Assembly: GCF_014651995.1 (NCBI RefSeq)
Contig: NZ_BMXY01000001.1
Coordinates: forward strand, 992,001 to 1,056,000
Direction: 5' to 3'
Length of the DNA: 64,000 bases
Origin: Cognatilysobacter xinjiangensis
Lineage (GTDB): Bacteria > Pseudomonadota > Gammaproteobacteria > Xanthomonadales > Xanthomonadaceae
Shown: positions 1 to 13,621 of the stretch, piece after piece
How the letters are laid out: every line of letters begins with the position of its first letter
Numbering within the stretch: position 1 is the first letter of the stretch
The notes under the pieces: generated by a model
The model's database searches: none
The model's input: only the letters and a program-made list of their open reading frames with translations
Told to the model about the DNA's origin: nothing
Made by a program: the position numbers and the translations under genes

Positions 1-1229
<1,229 letters not shown>

Positions 1230-1284
1230 GGGGATCGCTGGGAGATGCGCCGTGCGGCGGCGCGGGAATGTCGGGAAATGCGGC

Positions 1285-1310
1285 GCGGCCCCCGCTCGTG
1301 CAGGGGCCGC
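1285..1310 (-). other. Stem-loop between prfB and lysS
   Basis: An 8-bp perfect inverted repeat, GCGGCCCC (1285-1292) and GGGGCCGC (1303-1310) with a 10-nt loop, lies just after the prfB stop codon at 1315. No T-run follows on the minus strand, so it looks more like an intercistronic stabiliser or weak attenuator than a terminator. Function is inferred only from position. Confidence 0.4.
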
Positions 1311-1314
1311 CCGA

Positions 1315-2443
1315 TCAGGCTGCGTCGACGCGTTTCGAGCCGGCCTCGAGGCCGGCCTTCAGGCTCGCCTCGACGAATTCGTCGAGGTCGCCGTCGAGCA
1401 CCTTCTGCGTGTCGCTGCGCTCGATGCCGGTGCGCAGGTCCTTGATGCGGCTCTGGTCGAGCACGTAGTTGCGGATCTGGCTGCCCCAGCCGATGTCGGA
1501 CTTGGTGGCTTCCACCGCATCGCGCTCGGCGTTGCGCTTCTGGATCTCGAGCTCGTACAGCTTCGCGGCCAGCATCTTCATCGCGTTGTCGCGGTTCTGG
1601 TGCTGGCTGCGGCCGGTCTGGCAGGCCACGACGATGCCGGTCGGCACGTGCGTGATGCGCACCGCCGATTCGGTCTTGTTGACGTGCTGGCCACCCGCGC
1701 CCGACGACCGGTACACGTCGGTCTTGAGGTCGGCCGGATTGATCTCGATGTCGATGTTGTCGTCGACTTCCGGCGACACGAACACCGAGGTGAAGCTGGT
1801 GTGCCGGCGGTTGTCGGAGTCGAACGGCGACTTGCGCACCAGACGATGCACGCCCGTCTCGGTCTTGAGCCAGCCGTAGGCGAACTCGCCCTCGACGCGC
1901 AGCGTCGCGGATTTCACGCCCGCCACGTCGCCGCCACTGACTTCCATCAGCTCGGTCTTCCAGCCGCGTGATTCGCACCAGCGCAGGTACATGCGCAAGA
2001 GGATTTCGGCCCAGTCCTGCGCCTCGGTGCCGCCCGCGCCGGCCTGGATGTCGACGAACGCGTTCGCGCTGTCCATCTTGCCGGAGAACATGCGACGGAA
2101 TTCCAGCGCCTCGACTTCCTTCGCCGAGCGCTCGACGTCCCCGACCACCGCGTTGGCGGTGTCTTCGTCGTCTTCCATTTCCGCGAGTTCCAGCAGCTCG
2201 AGCGCGCCGGTGAGGCTCTCGGTGAGGCTGCGGATGCCGTTGACGACCTTGTCCAGCGAGGCGCGCTCGCGGCCGAGCGCCTGTGCGCGCTCCGGGTCGT
2301 TCCAGACGTCGGGGCTCTCGAGCTCCCGGTTTACTTCCTCGAGACGTTCGACCTTCTGGTCGAAGTCAAAGATACCCCCTGAGCGAATCCAGCCGACCGC
2401 GGAGGTCGGCGATTCGCTGGCGGACGGGATTCAGCTCGATCAT
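1315..2443 (-). CDS. prfB: Peptide chain release factor 2 with programmed +1 frameshift
   Basis: RF2 terminates translation at UGA and UAA. The gene is in two frames: ATG at 2443 opens a 25-codon segment ([10 protein letters not shown]...RGYL) ending at an in-frame UGA (2368-2366). Ribosomes must skip T2368 and continue at GAC (2367-2365) for another 350 codons, giving 375 aa. The site has the classic elements: an internal Shine-Dalgarno-like AGGGGG, the slippery CTT codon and TGAC, at codon 26 as in E. coli. Downstream are the SPF anticodon-recognition motif (RKSPFDS) and the GGQ motif ([10 protein letters not shown]) that triggers peptide release. The frameshift autoregulates RF2: low RF2 slows UGA termination and favours the shift. 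It lies between recJ and lysS. Confidence 0.96.
2365..2380 (-). promoter_or_regulatory. RF2 programmed +1 frameshift site
   Basis: Minus-strand sequence AGGGGGTATCTTTGAC. AGGGGG pairs with the 3' end of 16S rRNA just upstream of the P-site CTT codon, and the UGA followed by C is a poor terminator. Frame 0 stops at this UGA; the +1 frame stays open through the rest of prfB. Confidence 0.95.
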
Positions 2444-2505
2444 GTCCGTCGTCGCATCGAAAAAAGAGGCTGCATTCTAGCAGCCGCGCGGGCCAGGGCC
2501 CTGCG

Positions 2506-4221
2506 TCACGCAGGCTCGCGATGAACGACGACCAGCTGGAACGCGTCGCCGCCACGGTAGTCGTCGGGCTCCAATCGGTAGGCGACGCGCACGCGCGGCG
2601 GCGGCGCCTCGTTCGCACCGCCGAACTCGATCGCGTTCAGGCGTGCGCCGCCGAGCCCGAGTTCCATGCGCAGGTGGCGCTGGCCGACGATGCGTGTGGA
2701 CAGCACGTCGAACACGCCGTCGAAATGCGGCTCCGGGAACGCCTGCCCCCACGGGCCGCCGTCCCGGATCGCTTCGGCGCAACCGCGGCTCAACTCGGCG
2801 ACGTCGAGCTCACCGTCGCTCAAGATTTCGGCCTGCAGCACGTCGGGCGTGAGCGCACCGCCGGCGACGTCCTGCAGCGTCTGCGAGAACTCGGCGAAAG
2901 CGTCCTCGCGCAGGCTGAGCCCGGCGGCCATCGCGTGGCCGCCGAAGCGTTCCACCAGCGCTGGGCGGCGCGAGGCCACCGTCGCCAGCGCGTCGCGGAT
3001 GTGGAAGCCCGGAATCGACCTTGCGGATCCGCGCAGCATCGCCGAACCCGGGCCGGCGGGCGCGAACGCGACCACGGGCCGGTGCAGGCGCTCCTTGATC
3101 TTCGAGGCAACCAGGCCGACCACGCCCGGATGCCATTCGGGATCGAACAGGCAGATCGTCGACGGCAGGTCGCCGTCGGGAAGCTCGACGCGCGCTAGCG
3201 CGCGCTCCGCCTCGTCGACCATCTGCTGCTGCACCGCGCGGCGCTCGCCGTTGATCTCGTTGAGCGCGTTCGCGATCTCGCGTGCGCGGGAGAGATCGTC
3301 GCTCAGCAGGCATTCGATGCCGAGCGACATGTCTTCGAGCCGCCCGGCGGCATTGATGCGGGGGCCGATGGCGTAGCCGATGTCGGCCGTGCTCAGGCGC
3401 GCGAGATCGCGCTGCGATACCTCGGCCAGCGCACGCAGGCCCGCGCAGACCTGCCCGGAACGCATGCGGCGCAGGCCGGCCGCGACCAGCGCACGGTTGT
3501 TGGCGTCGAGCGGCACGAGGTCGGCGACGGTGCCTACGGCGACGAGATCGAGCAGTTGCGACAGATCGGGCTCCTCCGACGCGAAGGCGCCCTGCTCCCG
3601 CAGTCGGCGGCGCAGCGCCATCAGCACGTAGAAGATCACGCCCACGCCGGCCAGGGCCTTGCTGGCGAAACCGTCGCCGCGCACGTTCGGGTCGACGATG
3701 GCGTCAGCCGGCGGCAATGCCTCGCCCGGAAGATGGTGGTCGGTGACCAGCACCTTCCAGCCGCGTCCTTTCGCGGCGCTGACACCGGCGTGACAGGCGA
3801 TGCCGTGGTCCACCGTGACGACGAGGTCCGGTGCCATCGGCGCGATCTCGTCGACCATCGCGGGCGTCAGGCCGTAGCCGTGCACCATGCGGTTCGGGAC
3901 GGCGTAGGACACGCGACGACCGCCCAGCATGCGCAGGCCGCGCACGCCGACGGCGCAGGCGGTGGCGCCATCGCAGTCGAAATCGCCGACCACCACGATG
4001 TGCGCGTCGGCGGCGATCGCATCGGCGAGCAGGCGGGTCGCGGCGTCGAGGCCGCCCATCGTTTCCGGCGGATGAAGGTTCGCGAGTTTCGGTCGCGCGT
4101 GCTCGAGCGACTGCGCGCCGCGCATCGCGTACACCCGTGCGAGCACCGGGTGCAGGCCGCGCGCCCAGTCGCCGGGAGCGGCGAACGGGCGGCGCACGAG
4201 TCGGGCTTTGTAACGGCTCAT
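2506..4221 (-). CDS. recJ: Single-stranded-DNA-specific exonuclease RecJ
   Basis: A 571-aa 5'-to-3' ssDNA exonuclease acting in RecF-pathway recombination, mismatch repair and base-excision repair. The DHH phosphoesterase motifs are present: VVGDFDCDGATA (Asp80, Asp82, Asp84), VTVDHG, and TDHHLPG; the DHHA1 motif GGHAMAAG is in the C-terminal half. Start: the ATG at 4221 (MSRYKARLVRRPF) overlaps the stop of rpfE by ATGA, indicating translational coupling; a longer upstream reading has no family support. Length matches E. coli RecJ (577 aa). Neighbours rpfE and greA upstream and prfB downstream are all co-directional. Confidence 0.95.
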   Translation of the reverse strand: MSRYKARLVRRPFAAPGDWARGLHPVLARVYAMRGAQSLEHARPKLANLHPPETMGGLDAATRLLADAIAADAHIVVVGDFDCDGATACAVGVRGLRMLGGRRVSYAVPNRMVHGYGLTPAMVDEIAPMAPDLVVTVDHGIACHAGVSAAKGRGWKVLVTDHHLPGEALPPADAIVDPNVRGDGFASKALAGVGVIFYVLMALRRRLREQGAFASEEPDLSQLLDLVAVGTVADLVPLDANNRALVAAGLRRMRSGQVCAGLRALAEVSQRDLARLSTADIGYAIGPRINAAGRLEDMSLGIECLLSDDLSRAREIANALNEINGERRAVQQQMVDEAERALARVELPDGDLPSTICLFDPEWHPGVVGLVASKIKERLHRPVVAFAPAGPGSAMLRGSARSIPGFHIRDALATVASRRPALVERFGGHAMAAGLSLREDAFAEFSQTLQDVAGGALTPDVLQAEILSDGELDVAELSRGCAEAIRDGGPWGQAFPEPHFDGVFDVLSTRIVGQRHLRMELGLGGARLNAIEFGGANEAPPPRVRVAYRLEPDDYRGGDAFQLVVVHREPA

Positions 4222-5153
4222 CCGTCGTCGCGCTCGGCCAGGGCGCGCAGTGGGCGCCTCCAGAATCTCAGCGACTGCGACTTGCGCAGTTCGTGGATGT
4301 GGCCATCGCCCCATACGAGCCGCAGCGCGGCGATCTTCCCCGCCGCCAGGTCCGCGAGCGCGGGTTCGAGCCAGCGCTGGCCGAGGCGATCGAGGCGCCG
4401 CTCGTGCCGCAGGTCGTAGGCGGCCGCGTCGGTCGGCGTGTTCCACGCGTCGAGTGCGAGCGCATTCGCGCCGGCGGCCTTCGCGAACGCGTGCACCGTT
4501 TCATCGGGCGAGAGGACCACGCGCCACTCGCTCCCGATGCGGTCAGGCAAGGTGCCGGCGCCCCAGAACCAGACGGAATTGATCGGCGCCAGTCCGCGCG
4601 CCTGCCGCTCCGCGTTCAGCGGATTCTGGTGAAGCAGTACCTGCGCCTCCGACAGCAGCGCTCGCCAGCGACGGCCCTCCGCGCCTGACGGCAGGAGATC
4701 GAACAGATCGGCGCCGAGCGCCTCGTCGGGCGACGCGAGTGTCGGTACCGGCGCGCCGATAGGCAGCCGGAGATACCAAGCGGACGGCCGCCCCGCGTCG
4801 ATCGGCATGCCCGAATCGCCGAACAACGGGCGCAGCGGGCGAAGCAGCGCGTCGGCCTCCGCCGCGTCGAGCGCAAGCATCTCGCCGACGGCCAGCAGTC
4901 GCGCGCCGTTGATGTCGGGGCGCACGTAGGCCGGGTCGGCGCGGAGCCACAGCGCGTTCGCCGCGTCGCCCGCATCCACCTGGCGCGTGACGGCGGCGGC
5001 CGGCCAGCCGCGCGGCAGCACGTCGAACAGGCTTTCGACGCCGGCCTGGCCCTGCGATGCGTCGGCGCGGCCGAGCGCGCGGGCCACGACGACAGGCAGC
5101 GACTCGCCGGCGAACCGGCTTCGCGGCGGCAGCACGAGGCAGGCGCGGCTCAT
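4218..5153 (-). CDS. rpfE: RpfE-type protein (ApgM-like regulatory protein family)
   Basis: A 311-aa soluble protein starting MSRACLVLPPRSRFAGESL. I recognise it by sequence character and position as RpfE of the Xanthomonas rpf region, where it lies between recJ and greA. Databases often label the family as a phosphoglycerate-mutase-like regulatory protein, but I see no complete phosphatase/mutase metal-binding set, so no reaction is assigned. A conserved-looking block is INSVWFWGAGTLP. It starts 4 nt after the greA stop and overlaps recJ by 4 nt, so greA-rpfE-recJ is probably one transcript. In Xanthomonas the rpf cluster controls DSF quorum sensing; any role here is by analogy. Confidence 0.65.
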   Translation of the reverse strand: MSRACLVLPPRSRFAGESLPVVVARALGRADASQGQAGVESLFDVLPRGWPAAAVTRQVDAGDAANALWLRADPAYVRPDINGARLLAVGEMLALDAAEADALLRPLRPLFGDSGMPIDAGRPSAWYLRLPIGAPVPTLASPDEALGADLFDLLPSGAEGRRWRALLSEAQVLLHQNPLNAERQARGLAPINSVWFWGAGTLPDRIGSEWRVVLSPDETVHAFAKAAGANALALDAWNTPTDAAAYDLRHERRLDRLGQRWLEPALADLAAGKIAALRLVWGDGHIHELRKSQSLRFWRRPLRALAERDDG

Positions 5154-5157
5154 CGCG

Positions 5158-5634
5158 TCAGCCGACGTAGCGGACGCTCACGACCTCGTACTCGCGCGTG
5201 CCGCCCGGCGCATCGATGGAGATCGAATCGCCCTCGTTCTTGCCGATCAGCGCGCGTGCCACCGGCGACGAGATCGCGATCAGGCCCTGCTTGATGTCGG
5301 CTTCGAGGTCCCCGACGATCTGGTAGGTCTTCTGCTCGTCGGTGTCGACGTCGGCCAGCTCGACCGTCGCGCCGAATACGATGCGCGTGCCCACGCTGAG
5401 CTTGGTCACGTCGATGACCTCGGCATGCGACAGCTCACTTTCCAGCTGCTTGATGCGGCCTTCGATGAAGCCCTGCTGCTCGCGCGCGGCGTGGTATTCC
5501 GCGTTCTCCTTGAGGTCGCCGTGTGCGCGCGCCTCGGAAATCGCGTTGATGACGGCGGGGCGCTCGACGGACTTGAGGTGGTCGAGTTCGGCGCGCAGAC
5601 GCTGCGCACCCTTCGCGGTGATGGGAGCTCTCAT
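5158..5634 (-). CDS. greA: Transcription elongation factor GreA
   Basis: A 158-aa factor that enters the RNA polymerase secondary channel and stimulates cleavage of backtracked RNA. The N-terminal coiled-coil domain (about residues 1-75) carries the tip acidic residues in [12 protein letters not shown], and the C-terminal FKBP-like domain ends [10 protein letters not shown]. The full length equals E. coli GreA. It is the first gene of the greA-rpfE-recJ run and lies about 130 bp downstream of carB, separated by a large stem-loop. Confidence 0.97.
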   Translation of the reverse strand: MRAPITAKGAQRLRAELDHLKSVERPAVINAISEARAHGDLKENAEYHAAREQQGFIEGRIKQLESELSHAEVIDVTKLSVGTRIVFGATVELADVDTDEQKTYQIVGDLEADIKQGLIAISSPVARALIGKNEGDSISIDAPGGTREYEVVSVRYVG

Positions 5635-5716
5635 GATGTTCCTCGTGGCGGCCGGCAGCGGTGCCGGCGCGTCGTGATGGGTCGATTGTGCCGTGTCCCG
5701 CGCCGGATGCGCAGCC

Positions 5717-5760
5717 CGGAAACGCGACCGGCCGCGCGCGGCGGCCGGCGGCGGTTTCCG
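5717..5760 (-). terminator. Large bipartite stem-loop after carB
   Basis: Starting 7 nt after the carB stop are an outer 7-bp repeat, CGGAAAC (5717-5723) with GTTTCCG (5754-5760), and an inner 8-bp repeat, CCGGCCGC (5728-5735) with GCGGCCGG (5741-5748). No clear T-run follows, so rho-independent termination is uncertain; it may protect the 3' end or act as an attenuator before greA. Confidence 0.45.
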
Positions 5761-5766
5761 TGACGG

Positions 5767-9009
<3,243 letters not shown>

Positions 9010-9016
9010 CGTGTCC

Positions 9017-9466
9017 TCAGTACAGTCGGTTCTGCCACCGCTCGGGCGGCAGCCAGGTGATTCGGTCCGGATCGGTGGCATCGATGTCGCCGTTGCGCAC
9101 GGCTTCGCGCACGGCCTCCTGCATGCCGGCCCAGCTGCGGGCCGCCGCGCCGATGCGCGCGCCGATCAGGTTGTTGTGCGCATCCATGGCGCGTGCCGCG
9201 TTGCCGTTGCCGCCGCGTTCCATGACGTCGGTGACCCAGTCCACGAAGCGCGGCGACAGCGTGTAGGCGACGATCGCGCTGGCCAGCGAGTGCCGGTAGG
9301 CATCCGCGGGGCCGTTGCGACCGCCCGGCAGCTCCGCGCGGAAGAACTGCACGTAGGTGGCGCCCAGCACGAAGGCCGGATAGGCGCCGGCCAGCAGCGC
9401 CATCACCACTCCGCGACGCCAGCGACCGCGACGCGAGCGGCCGTCGGCGCCGCCGGCGCTGTTCAA
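9017..9466 (-). CDS. Small membrane-anchored protein between carA and carB
   Basis: A 149-aa protein with a basic N-terminus ([10 protein letters not shown]), one hydrophobic segment at about residues 20-37 ([19 protein letters not shown]), and a soluble C-terminal part with the pattern AYRHSLASA...E...[14 protein letters not shown]. That spacing of His, acidic and Asn residues resembles the DUF6973-type family of small proteins of unknown role; this is my reading, not a search result. The first possible codon is TTG (9466), whose TTGA overlaps the carA stop; ATG at 9403 is an alternative that would shorten the N-terminus. I believe relatives carry a similar gene here. Function unknown. Confidence 0.7.
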   Translation of the reverse strand: MNSAGGADGRSRRGRWRRGVVMALLAGAYPAFVLGATYVQFFRAELPGGRNGPADAYRHSLASAIVAYTLSPRFVDWVTDVMERGGNGNAARAMDAHNNLIGARIGAAARSWAGMQEAVREAVRNGDIDATDPDRITWLPPERWQNRLY

Positions 9467-10587
9467 CGCGCGGCCTCCATGGCTGCGATGAACCGGTCGA
9501 ACAGCGGTGCCACGTCGTGCGGGCCCGGGCTCGCTTCCGGATGGCCCTGGAAGCTAAAGGCCGGCGCGTCGGTCAGGGCGATGCCCTGGTTCGAACCGTC
9601 GAACAGCGAGCGGTGCGTGACCCGCACGTTCGCCGGCAGCGTCGACTCGTCGACCGCGAAGCCGTGGTTCTGGCTGGTGATCAGCACGCGGCCGCTGTCG
9701 ACGTCCTGCACCGGATGGTTCGCGCCGTGATGGCCGAACTTCATCTTCAGCGTGCGCGCGCCGGCGGCGAGCGCAAGCAGCTGGTGGCCGAGGCAGATGC
9801 CGTAGACAGGCAGCCTGCGCGCGATGAACTCGCGCGTGGCGTCGATGGCGTAGGTGCAGGGCTCCGGATCGCCGGGGCCGTTGGAAAGCACCACGCCGTC
9901 GGCATTCAGCGCGAGCACGTCGGCCGCCGGCGTTTGCGCGGGCACCACCGTCACGCGGCAGCCGCGCGAGGCCAGCATGCGCAGGATGTTGAGCTTGACG
10001 CCGAAGTCGTAGCAGACGACGTGGAAGCGGCCGTCGGCCTGCTGGAACGCGTCGCTGTCGAGGTCGAGCTCGGTTTCGGTCCAGGTGTAGGTCTCGCGGG
10101 TGCAGACCTCCTTCGCGAGGTCCATGCCTTTGAGGCCCGGGAACTTGCGCGCGGCCTCGATCGCGGCGTCGACGTCGATGTCGCCCGCCATGAGCGCGCC
10201 GTTCTGCGCGCCGCGGTCGCGCAGCAGGCGCGTGAGCTTGCGCGTGTCGATGTCGGAGATCGCGACCACGCCCTTCTCCGCCAGCCAGCCCGGCAGCGAG
10301 AGCTGCGAGCGCCAGTTGCTGGGGCGCTTGGGCACGTGGCGCACGATCAGGCCGGCCGGCCATACCTGCTTGGCCTCGTCGTCCTTCGGCGTGGTGCCGG
10401 TGTTGCCGATGTGCGGATACGTCAGTGTGACGATCTGCCGCGCGTACGACGGATCGGTCACCACTTCCTGGTAGCCGGTCATCGCGGTGTTGAACACGAC
10501 TTCGCCGACCGACAGGCCGGGCGCGCCGACCGAAACGCCCTCGAAGATGGTGCCGTCTTCGAGCGCGAGGATTGCGGGTTGGGTCAC
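9463..10587 (-). CDS. carA: Carbamoyl-phosphate synthase, small (glutamine amidotransferase) subunit
   Basis: A 374-aa subunit that hydrolyses glutamine and channels ammonia to CarB. The class I amidotransferase nucleophile lies in [13 protein letters not shown] and the His in [13 protein letters not shown]. The start is GTG at 10587 ([13 protein letters not shown]). It follows dapB by 180 bp, a region holding a candidate promoter (10705-10734), and its stop overlaps the next small gene. Length is typical of the family (about 380 aa). Confidence 0.97.
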   Translation of the reverse strand: MTQPAILALEDGTIFEGVSVGAPGLSVGEVVFNTAMTGYQEVVTDPSYARQIVTLTYPHIGNTGTTPKDDEAKQVWPAGLIVRHVPKRPSNWRSQLSLPGWLAEKGVVAISDIDTRKLTRLLRDRGAQNGALMAGDIDVDAAIEAARKFPGLKGMDLAKEVCTRETYTWTETELDLDSDAFQQADGRFHVVCYDFGVKLNILRMLASRGCRVTVVPAQTPAADVLALNADGVVLSNGPGDPEPCTYAIDATREFIARRLPVYGICLGHQLLALAAGARTLKMKFGHHGANHPVQDVDSGRVLITSQNHGFAVDESTLPANVRVTHRSLFDGSNQGIALTDAPAFSFQGHPEASPGPHDVAPLFDRFIAAMEAAR

Positions 10588-10704
10588 GGGGGATCGCCTG
10601 TGCTGCCACGGGACGCCGAGCCCTGCATGCGCCGGATCGCGGCTGCAGAAAATCGCGGACGCGGTGCGTGACCGGTCCGACGATAGGGCTTCAGGCGAGC
10701 GGGA

Positions 10705-10734
10705 ATTCTAGACCCATGACGCCCCGCGTGCCAG
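10705..10734 (-). promoter_or_regulatory. Candidate sigma-70 promoter for carA
   Basis: On the minus strand, CTGGCA (10734-10729), an 18-nt spacer and TAGAAT (10710-10705) give 4/6 and 5/6 matches to the sigma-70 consensus. It lies about 118 nt upstream of the carA GTG in the dapB-carA gap. Transcript start not known. Confidence 0.42.
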
Positions 10735-10766
10735 CGCCGTGGCTACGGCCGCTCGTGAATGGCTGC

Positions 10767-11477
10767 TCAGTCCAGCAGATCGGCGACGCGGTAGGCGCCC
10801 GCCGGGCGGCCGTGCAGGCGTCGTGCGACATGCAGCGCGCCGCTGGCGAAGATGTCGCGGCTGGTGGCGCGATGGACGAGCTCGATGCGCTCGCCGGCCG
10901 TCGCGAACTGCACCAGGTGCTCGCCGACGATGTCGCCGGCGCGCAGCGATGCATAGCGAGGCCCGGCGCCGCCTGCTTCGGCCCGCGCGCCGAGCGCCAG
11001 TGCGGTGCCCGAGGGTGCGTCCTTCTTGTGCACGTGATGCGACTCGACGATGTCGCAGTCCCAGCCGGCGAGCGCGCGCGCCGCGCGCTCGACGAGGTCG
11101 CCCAGCACCGCCACGCCGAGGCTGAAATTGGCCGCCCACACCGTCGGTATGGACGTGGCAGCGCGTTCGAGCGCATGCCGCTGCGCGTCCGACAGGCCGG
11201 TGGTGCCCGTCACCAACGGGACGCGGCGTTCGACGCAGAGCGCGAGTGGGGCATCGAATGCCTCGGGCAGGCTGAAATCGATCGCGACATCGAATTCCGG
11301 TGCGTCGCTCAACGAATCCGCCGCGATCCAGCGGGCGCCTTCGGGCAGGGCGTCGAGGCGGTGCCGCGAAGCGGCCGCGACCACCCGGAGATCGTCGCGA
11401 TCGGCGGCGAGGCGCAGCAACGCCTGGCCCATGCGCCCGCTGGCGCCGTGTATGAGGAGTCGAGTCGGTTCGGTCAT
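10767..11477 (-). CDS. dapB: 4-hydroxy-tetrahydrodipicolinate reductase
   Basis: A 236-aa NAD(P)H-dependent reductase of the lysine/diaminopimelate pathway. The N-terminal nucleotide fold begins LLIHGASGRMGQALLRL; the catalytic signature VESHHVHKKDAPSGTAL contains the general acid/base His and the Lys that binds substrate. It is shorter than E. coli DapB (273 aa), mainly through loss in the variable regions. It precedes carA on the same strand, the order also found in Xanthomonas. Confidence 0.95.
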   Translation of the reverse strand: MTEPTRLLIHGASGRMGQALLRLAADRDDLRVVAAASRHRLDALPEGARWIAADSLSDAPEFDVAIDFSLPEAFDAPLALCVERRVPLVTGTTGLSDAQRHALERAATSIPTVWAANFSLGVAVLGDLVERAARALAGWDCDIVESHHVHKKDAPSGTALALGARAEAGGAGPRYASLRAGDIVGEHLVQFATAGERIELVHRATSRDIFASGALHVARRLHGRPAGAYRVADLLD

Positions 11478-11554
11478 CGCGCGAGGCTAGCGACGCGGCC
11501 GGCACGCGACAAGCGCGGCGCTGGCTAGAATCGACCGACATGGAGGGAGCCGCG

Positions 11555-12244
11555 ATGGATGCATTGCTCGACCTGCAGCGCCTCGAGGCGCCGATTCCCG
11601 ATCGCGCCGAAACGCCGTTTCCGTTGTTCGTGCTCGAAGGGCTGCTGCCGGCGCACGCAAAGGCCTCGCTCGCCGCGGACTTCCCGCGGTATCCGAACGC
11701 GGGCTTCTTTCCCTACGCGGAGGAGGACTGCGGCCCGTCGGTACGCCTCATCGTCGAGCAGATGACCTCGCGCGAATTCGGCGATGCCGTCGGCCGCCAT
11801 CTGGGCGTCGACGACCTCGGCTCGAAGCCCACGCTAGCCACGCTCTGCCGGCTGCTCAACCGTCGGCACGGCACCATCCATACCGACAGCCGTTCCAAGA
11901 TCGTCACCGCTCTGCTCTACCTCAACGAGGACTGGCCGGACACGAGCGAAGGCTGCCTGCGCTTTCTCGCCCGCATCGACGACGTCGATGCGCTGGTCGC
12001 GCCCGAGGTGCGGCCGGTCTACGGAACGCTCGCGGCGTTCCGGCGCGCCGACAACTCCTTCCACGGTCACCTTCCGTTCGAGGGCGAGCGACGCGTCATA
12101 CAGGTCGCGTGGCTGACGAGCGAGGACGAGAAGCGGCGCAAGACGCGCCGCGGACGCTTCTCTCGCGGCCTGAAGCGGCTGCTGGGTGCATTGGACCGCC
12201 GCTTCGGCGCGGGTCGCGATCGCCACGCGTCGCATCGCGACTGA
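11555..12244 (+). CDS. 2OG-Fe(II) oxygenase family protein
   Basis: A 229-aa protein (MDALLDLQRLEAP) of the double-stranded beta-helix dioxygenase type. The iron-binding HxD (His109, Asp111 in GTIHTDSRSK), a distal His (His170 in NSFHGHLP) and the 2-oxoglutarate-binding Arg (GERRVIQVAW) are all present, along with the ALLYLNEDWP strand. The start at 11555 is chosen because GGAGGG (11542-11547) lies 7 nt upstream; an in-frame ATG at 11540 lacks a ribosome site. TAGAAT at 11526-11531 may be its -10. Substrate unknown. It stands alone, divergent from dapB and convergent with dnaJ. Confidence 0.75.
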   Translation: MDALLDLQRLEAPIPDRAETPFPLFVLEGLLPAHAKASLAADFPRYPNAGFFPYAEEDCGPSVRLIVEQMTSREFGDAVGRHLGVDDLGSKPTLATLCRLLNRRHGTIHTDSRSKIVTALLYLNEDWPDTSEGCLRFLARIDDVDALVAPEVRPVYGTLAAFRRADNSFHGHLPFEGERRVIQVAWLTSEDEKRRKTRRGRFSRGLKRLLGALDRRFGAGRDRHASHRD

Positions 12245-12391
12245 GCGCCGCAAAACGAAACGGCCGCGCATCGAGCGTGACCGTGCCGCGGACTGGCTTC
12301 GGAAGGTTCGCCCCGCAAGCGGCACCCCGGCCATCGCTAGTCGCGATGGCGTTCGCCGCAGCAGGACGCGATGCATCCTCGGCGCTGCGGC

Positions 12392-13516
12392 TCACCCCGT
12401 CATTCGTTCCCAGAAACCTCTGACGCCGTCCAGGAACGTCGAGGCCCGCGGCGAATGCCGGCGCGCGCCCTCCCCCACGAACGTCGCCTCGAATTGCTCG
12501 AGCAGTTCGCGCTGCTCGTTGGTCAGGTTGACCGGCGTCTCGACGACGACCCGGCAGTAGAGATCGCCCTCGCTGCGGCTGCGCACCGAGCGCACGCCCT
12601 TGCCGCGCAGGCGGAACATCTTGCCGGTCTGAGTTTCCGCCGGAATGCGCAGCTCGACGTCGCCTTCCAGCGTCGGTACACGCACCGAATCGCCGAGCGC
12701 CGCCTGCGAGATGCGGATCGGCACCTCGCAGTGCAGGTCGTCCCCGTCGCGCTGGAAGATCTCGTGCTCGCGCACGCGGATATCGACGTAGAGGTCGCCC
12801 GGCGCTGTGCCCGGTGGACCGGCTTCGCCCTCGCCCGCGAGACGGATCCGATCGCCGTTGTCGACGCCGGCCGGAATCTTCACCTGCAGGGTCTTGGTGC
12901 GCTCCACTCGGCCCTGGCCGGCGCAGTCGTCGCACGGATTGGCCACGATGCGGCCACGCCCGCCACAGTGCGGGCAGCCCTGCTGCATCGAGAAGATGCC
13001 GCGCTGGAAACGCACCTGGCCGCGGCCCTGGCAGGTCGCGCAGGTGTCGAGCTTGCCGTCCTTCGAGCCGCTGCCGTCGCAGGTCTCGCATTCGTCGAGC
13101 GTGGGGATTTCGATGGTCTTCTCGATGCCGCGCACGGCTTCCTCGAGATCGAGTTCCATCACGTAGCCGATGTCGGCGCCGCGACGCGGACCACGCGCGC
13201 CGCCGCCGCCACCGAAGATGTTCCCGAAGATGTCGCCGAAGATGTCGCCCATGTCGGCATAGCCGGCGCCACCGCCGCCGCCCATGCCGTGCTCGAAGGC
13301 GGCGTGGCCGTGCGCGTCGTACATGCGGCGCTTGGAGGCATCGGACAGCGTCTCGTAGGCCTCCTTGCACTCCTTGAAGGCCTCTTCGGCGGCCTTGTCG
13401 CCCGGATTGCGGTCCGGGTGGAATTTCATGGCACAGCGGCGATAGGCCTTCTTGAGGTCGTCCTCGCTCGCATCGCGTGCGACGCCGAGGATTTCGTAGT
13501 AATCGCGCTTGCTCAT
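12392..13516 (-). CDS. dnaJ: Chaperone DnaJ (Hsp40)
   Basis: A 374-aa co-chaperone that delivers clients to DnaK and stimulates its ATPase. It has the J domain with HPD (residues 33-35, in KFHPDRNPG), a Gly/Phe-rich linker (about 75-130) and four CxxCxGxG zinc motifs ([32 protein letters not shown]), followed by the substrate-binding domains. Start ATG 13516. It lies 105 bp downstream of dnaK, with an 11-bp hairpin in the gap. Confidence 0.97.
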   Translation of the reverse strand: MSKRDYYEILGVARDASEDDLKKAYRRCAMKFHPDRNPGDKAAEEAFKECKEAYETLSDASKRRMYDAHGHAAFEHGMGGGGGAGYADMGDIFGDIFGNIFGGGGGARGPRRGADIGYVMELDLEEAVRGIEKTIEIPTLDECETCDGSGSKDGKLDTCATCQGRGQVRFQRGIFSMQQGCPHCGGRGRIVANPCDDCAGQGRVERTKTLQVKIPAGVDNGDRIRLAGEGEAGPPGTAPGDLYVDIRVREHEIFQRDGDDLHCEVPIRISQAALGDSVRVPTLEGDVELRIPAETQTGKMFRLRGKGVRSVRSRSEGDLYCRVVVETPVNLTNEQRELLEQFEATFVGEGARRHSPRASTFLDGVRGFWERMTG

Positions 13517-13586
13517 GCCCTGCTCGTCCTGCTCCAGTCCGGTGCCGCGGATCGATGTCCACGCGGCCCGTCGTATCCCCGATGAA

Positions 13587-13612
13587 GGACGGGAGCCCAA
13601 AGGCTCCCGTCC
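13587..13612 (-). terminator. Hairpin between dnaK and dnaJ
   Basis: A perfect 11-bp inverted repeat, GGACGGGAGCC (13587-13597), loop CAAA, GGCTCCCGTCC (13602-13612), lies 10 nt after the dnaK stop. Only a weak T-rich stretch (TTCAT) follows on the minus strand, so partial termination or mRNA stabilisation is likelier than full termination, which would set DnaK above DnaJ. Confidence 0.55.
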
Positions 13613-13621
13613 GGGTACAGC

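Noticed and set aside
2521-3198. Plus-strand frame opposite recJ, with similar long antisense frames opposite carB, the kynurenine genes and sbcB.
   Set aside because: Compositional shadows; the sense strand has full family motifs in each case.
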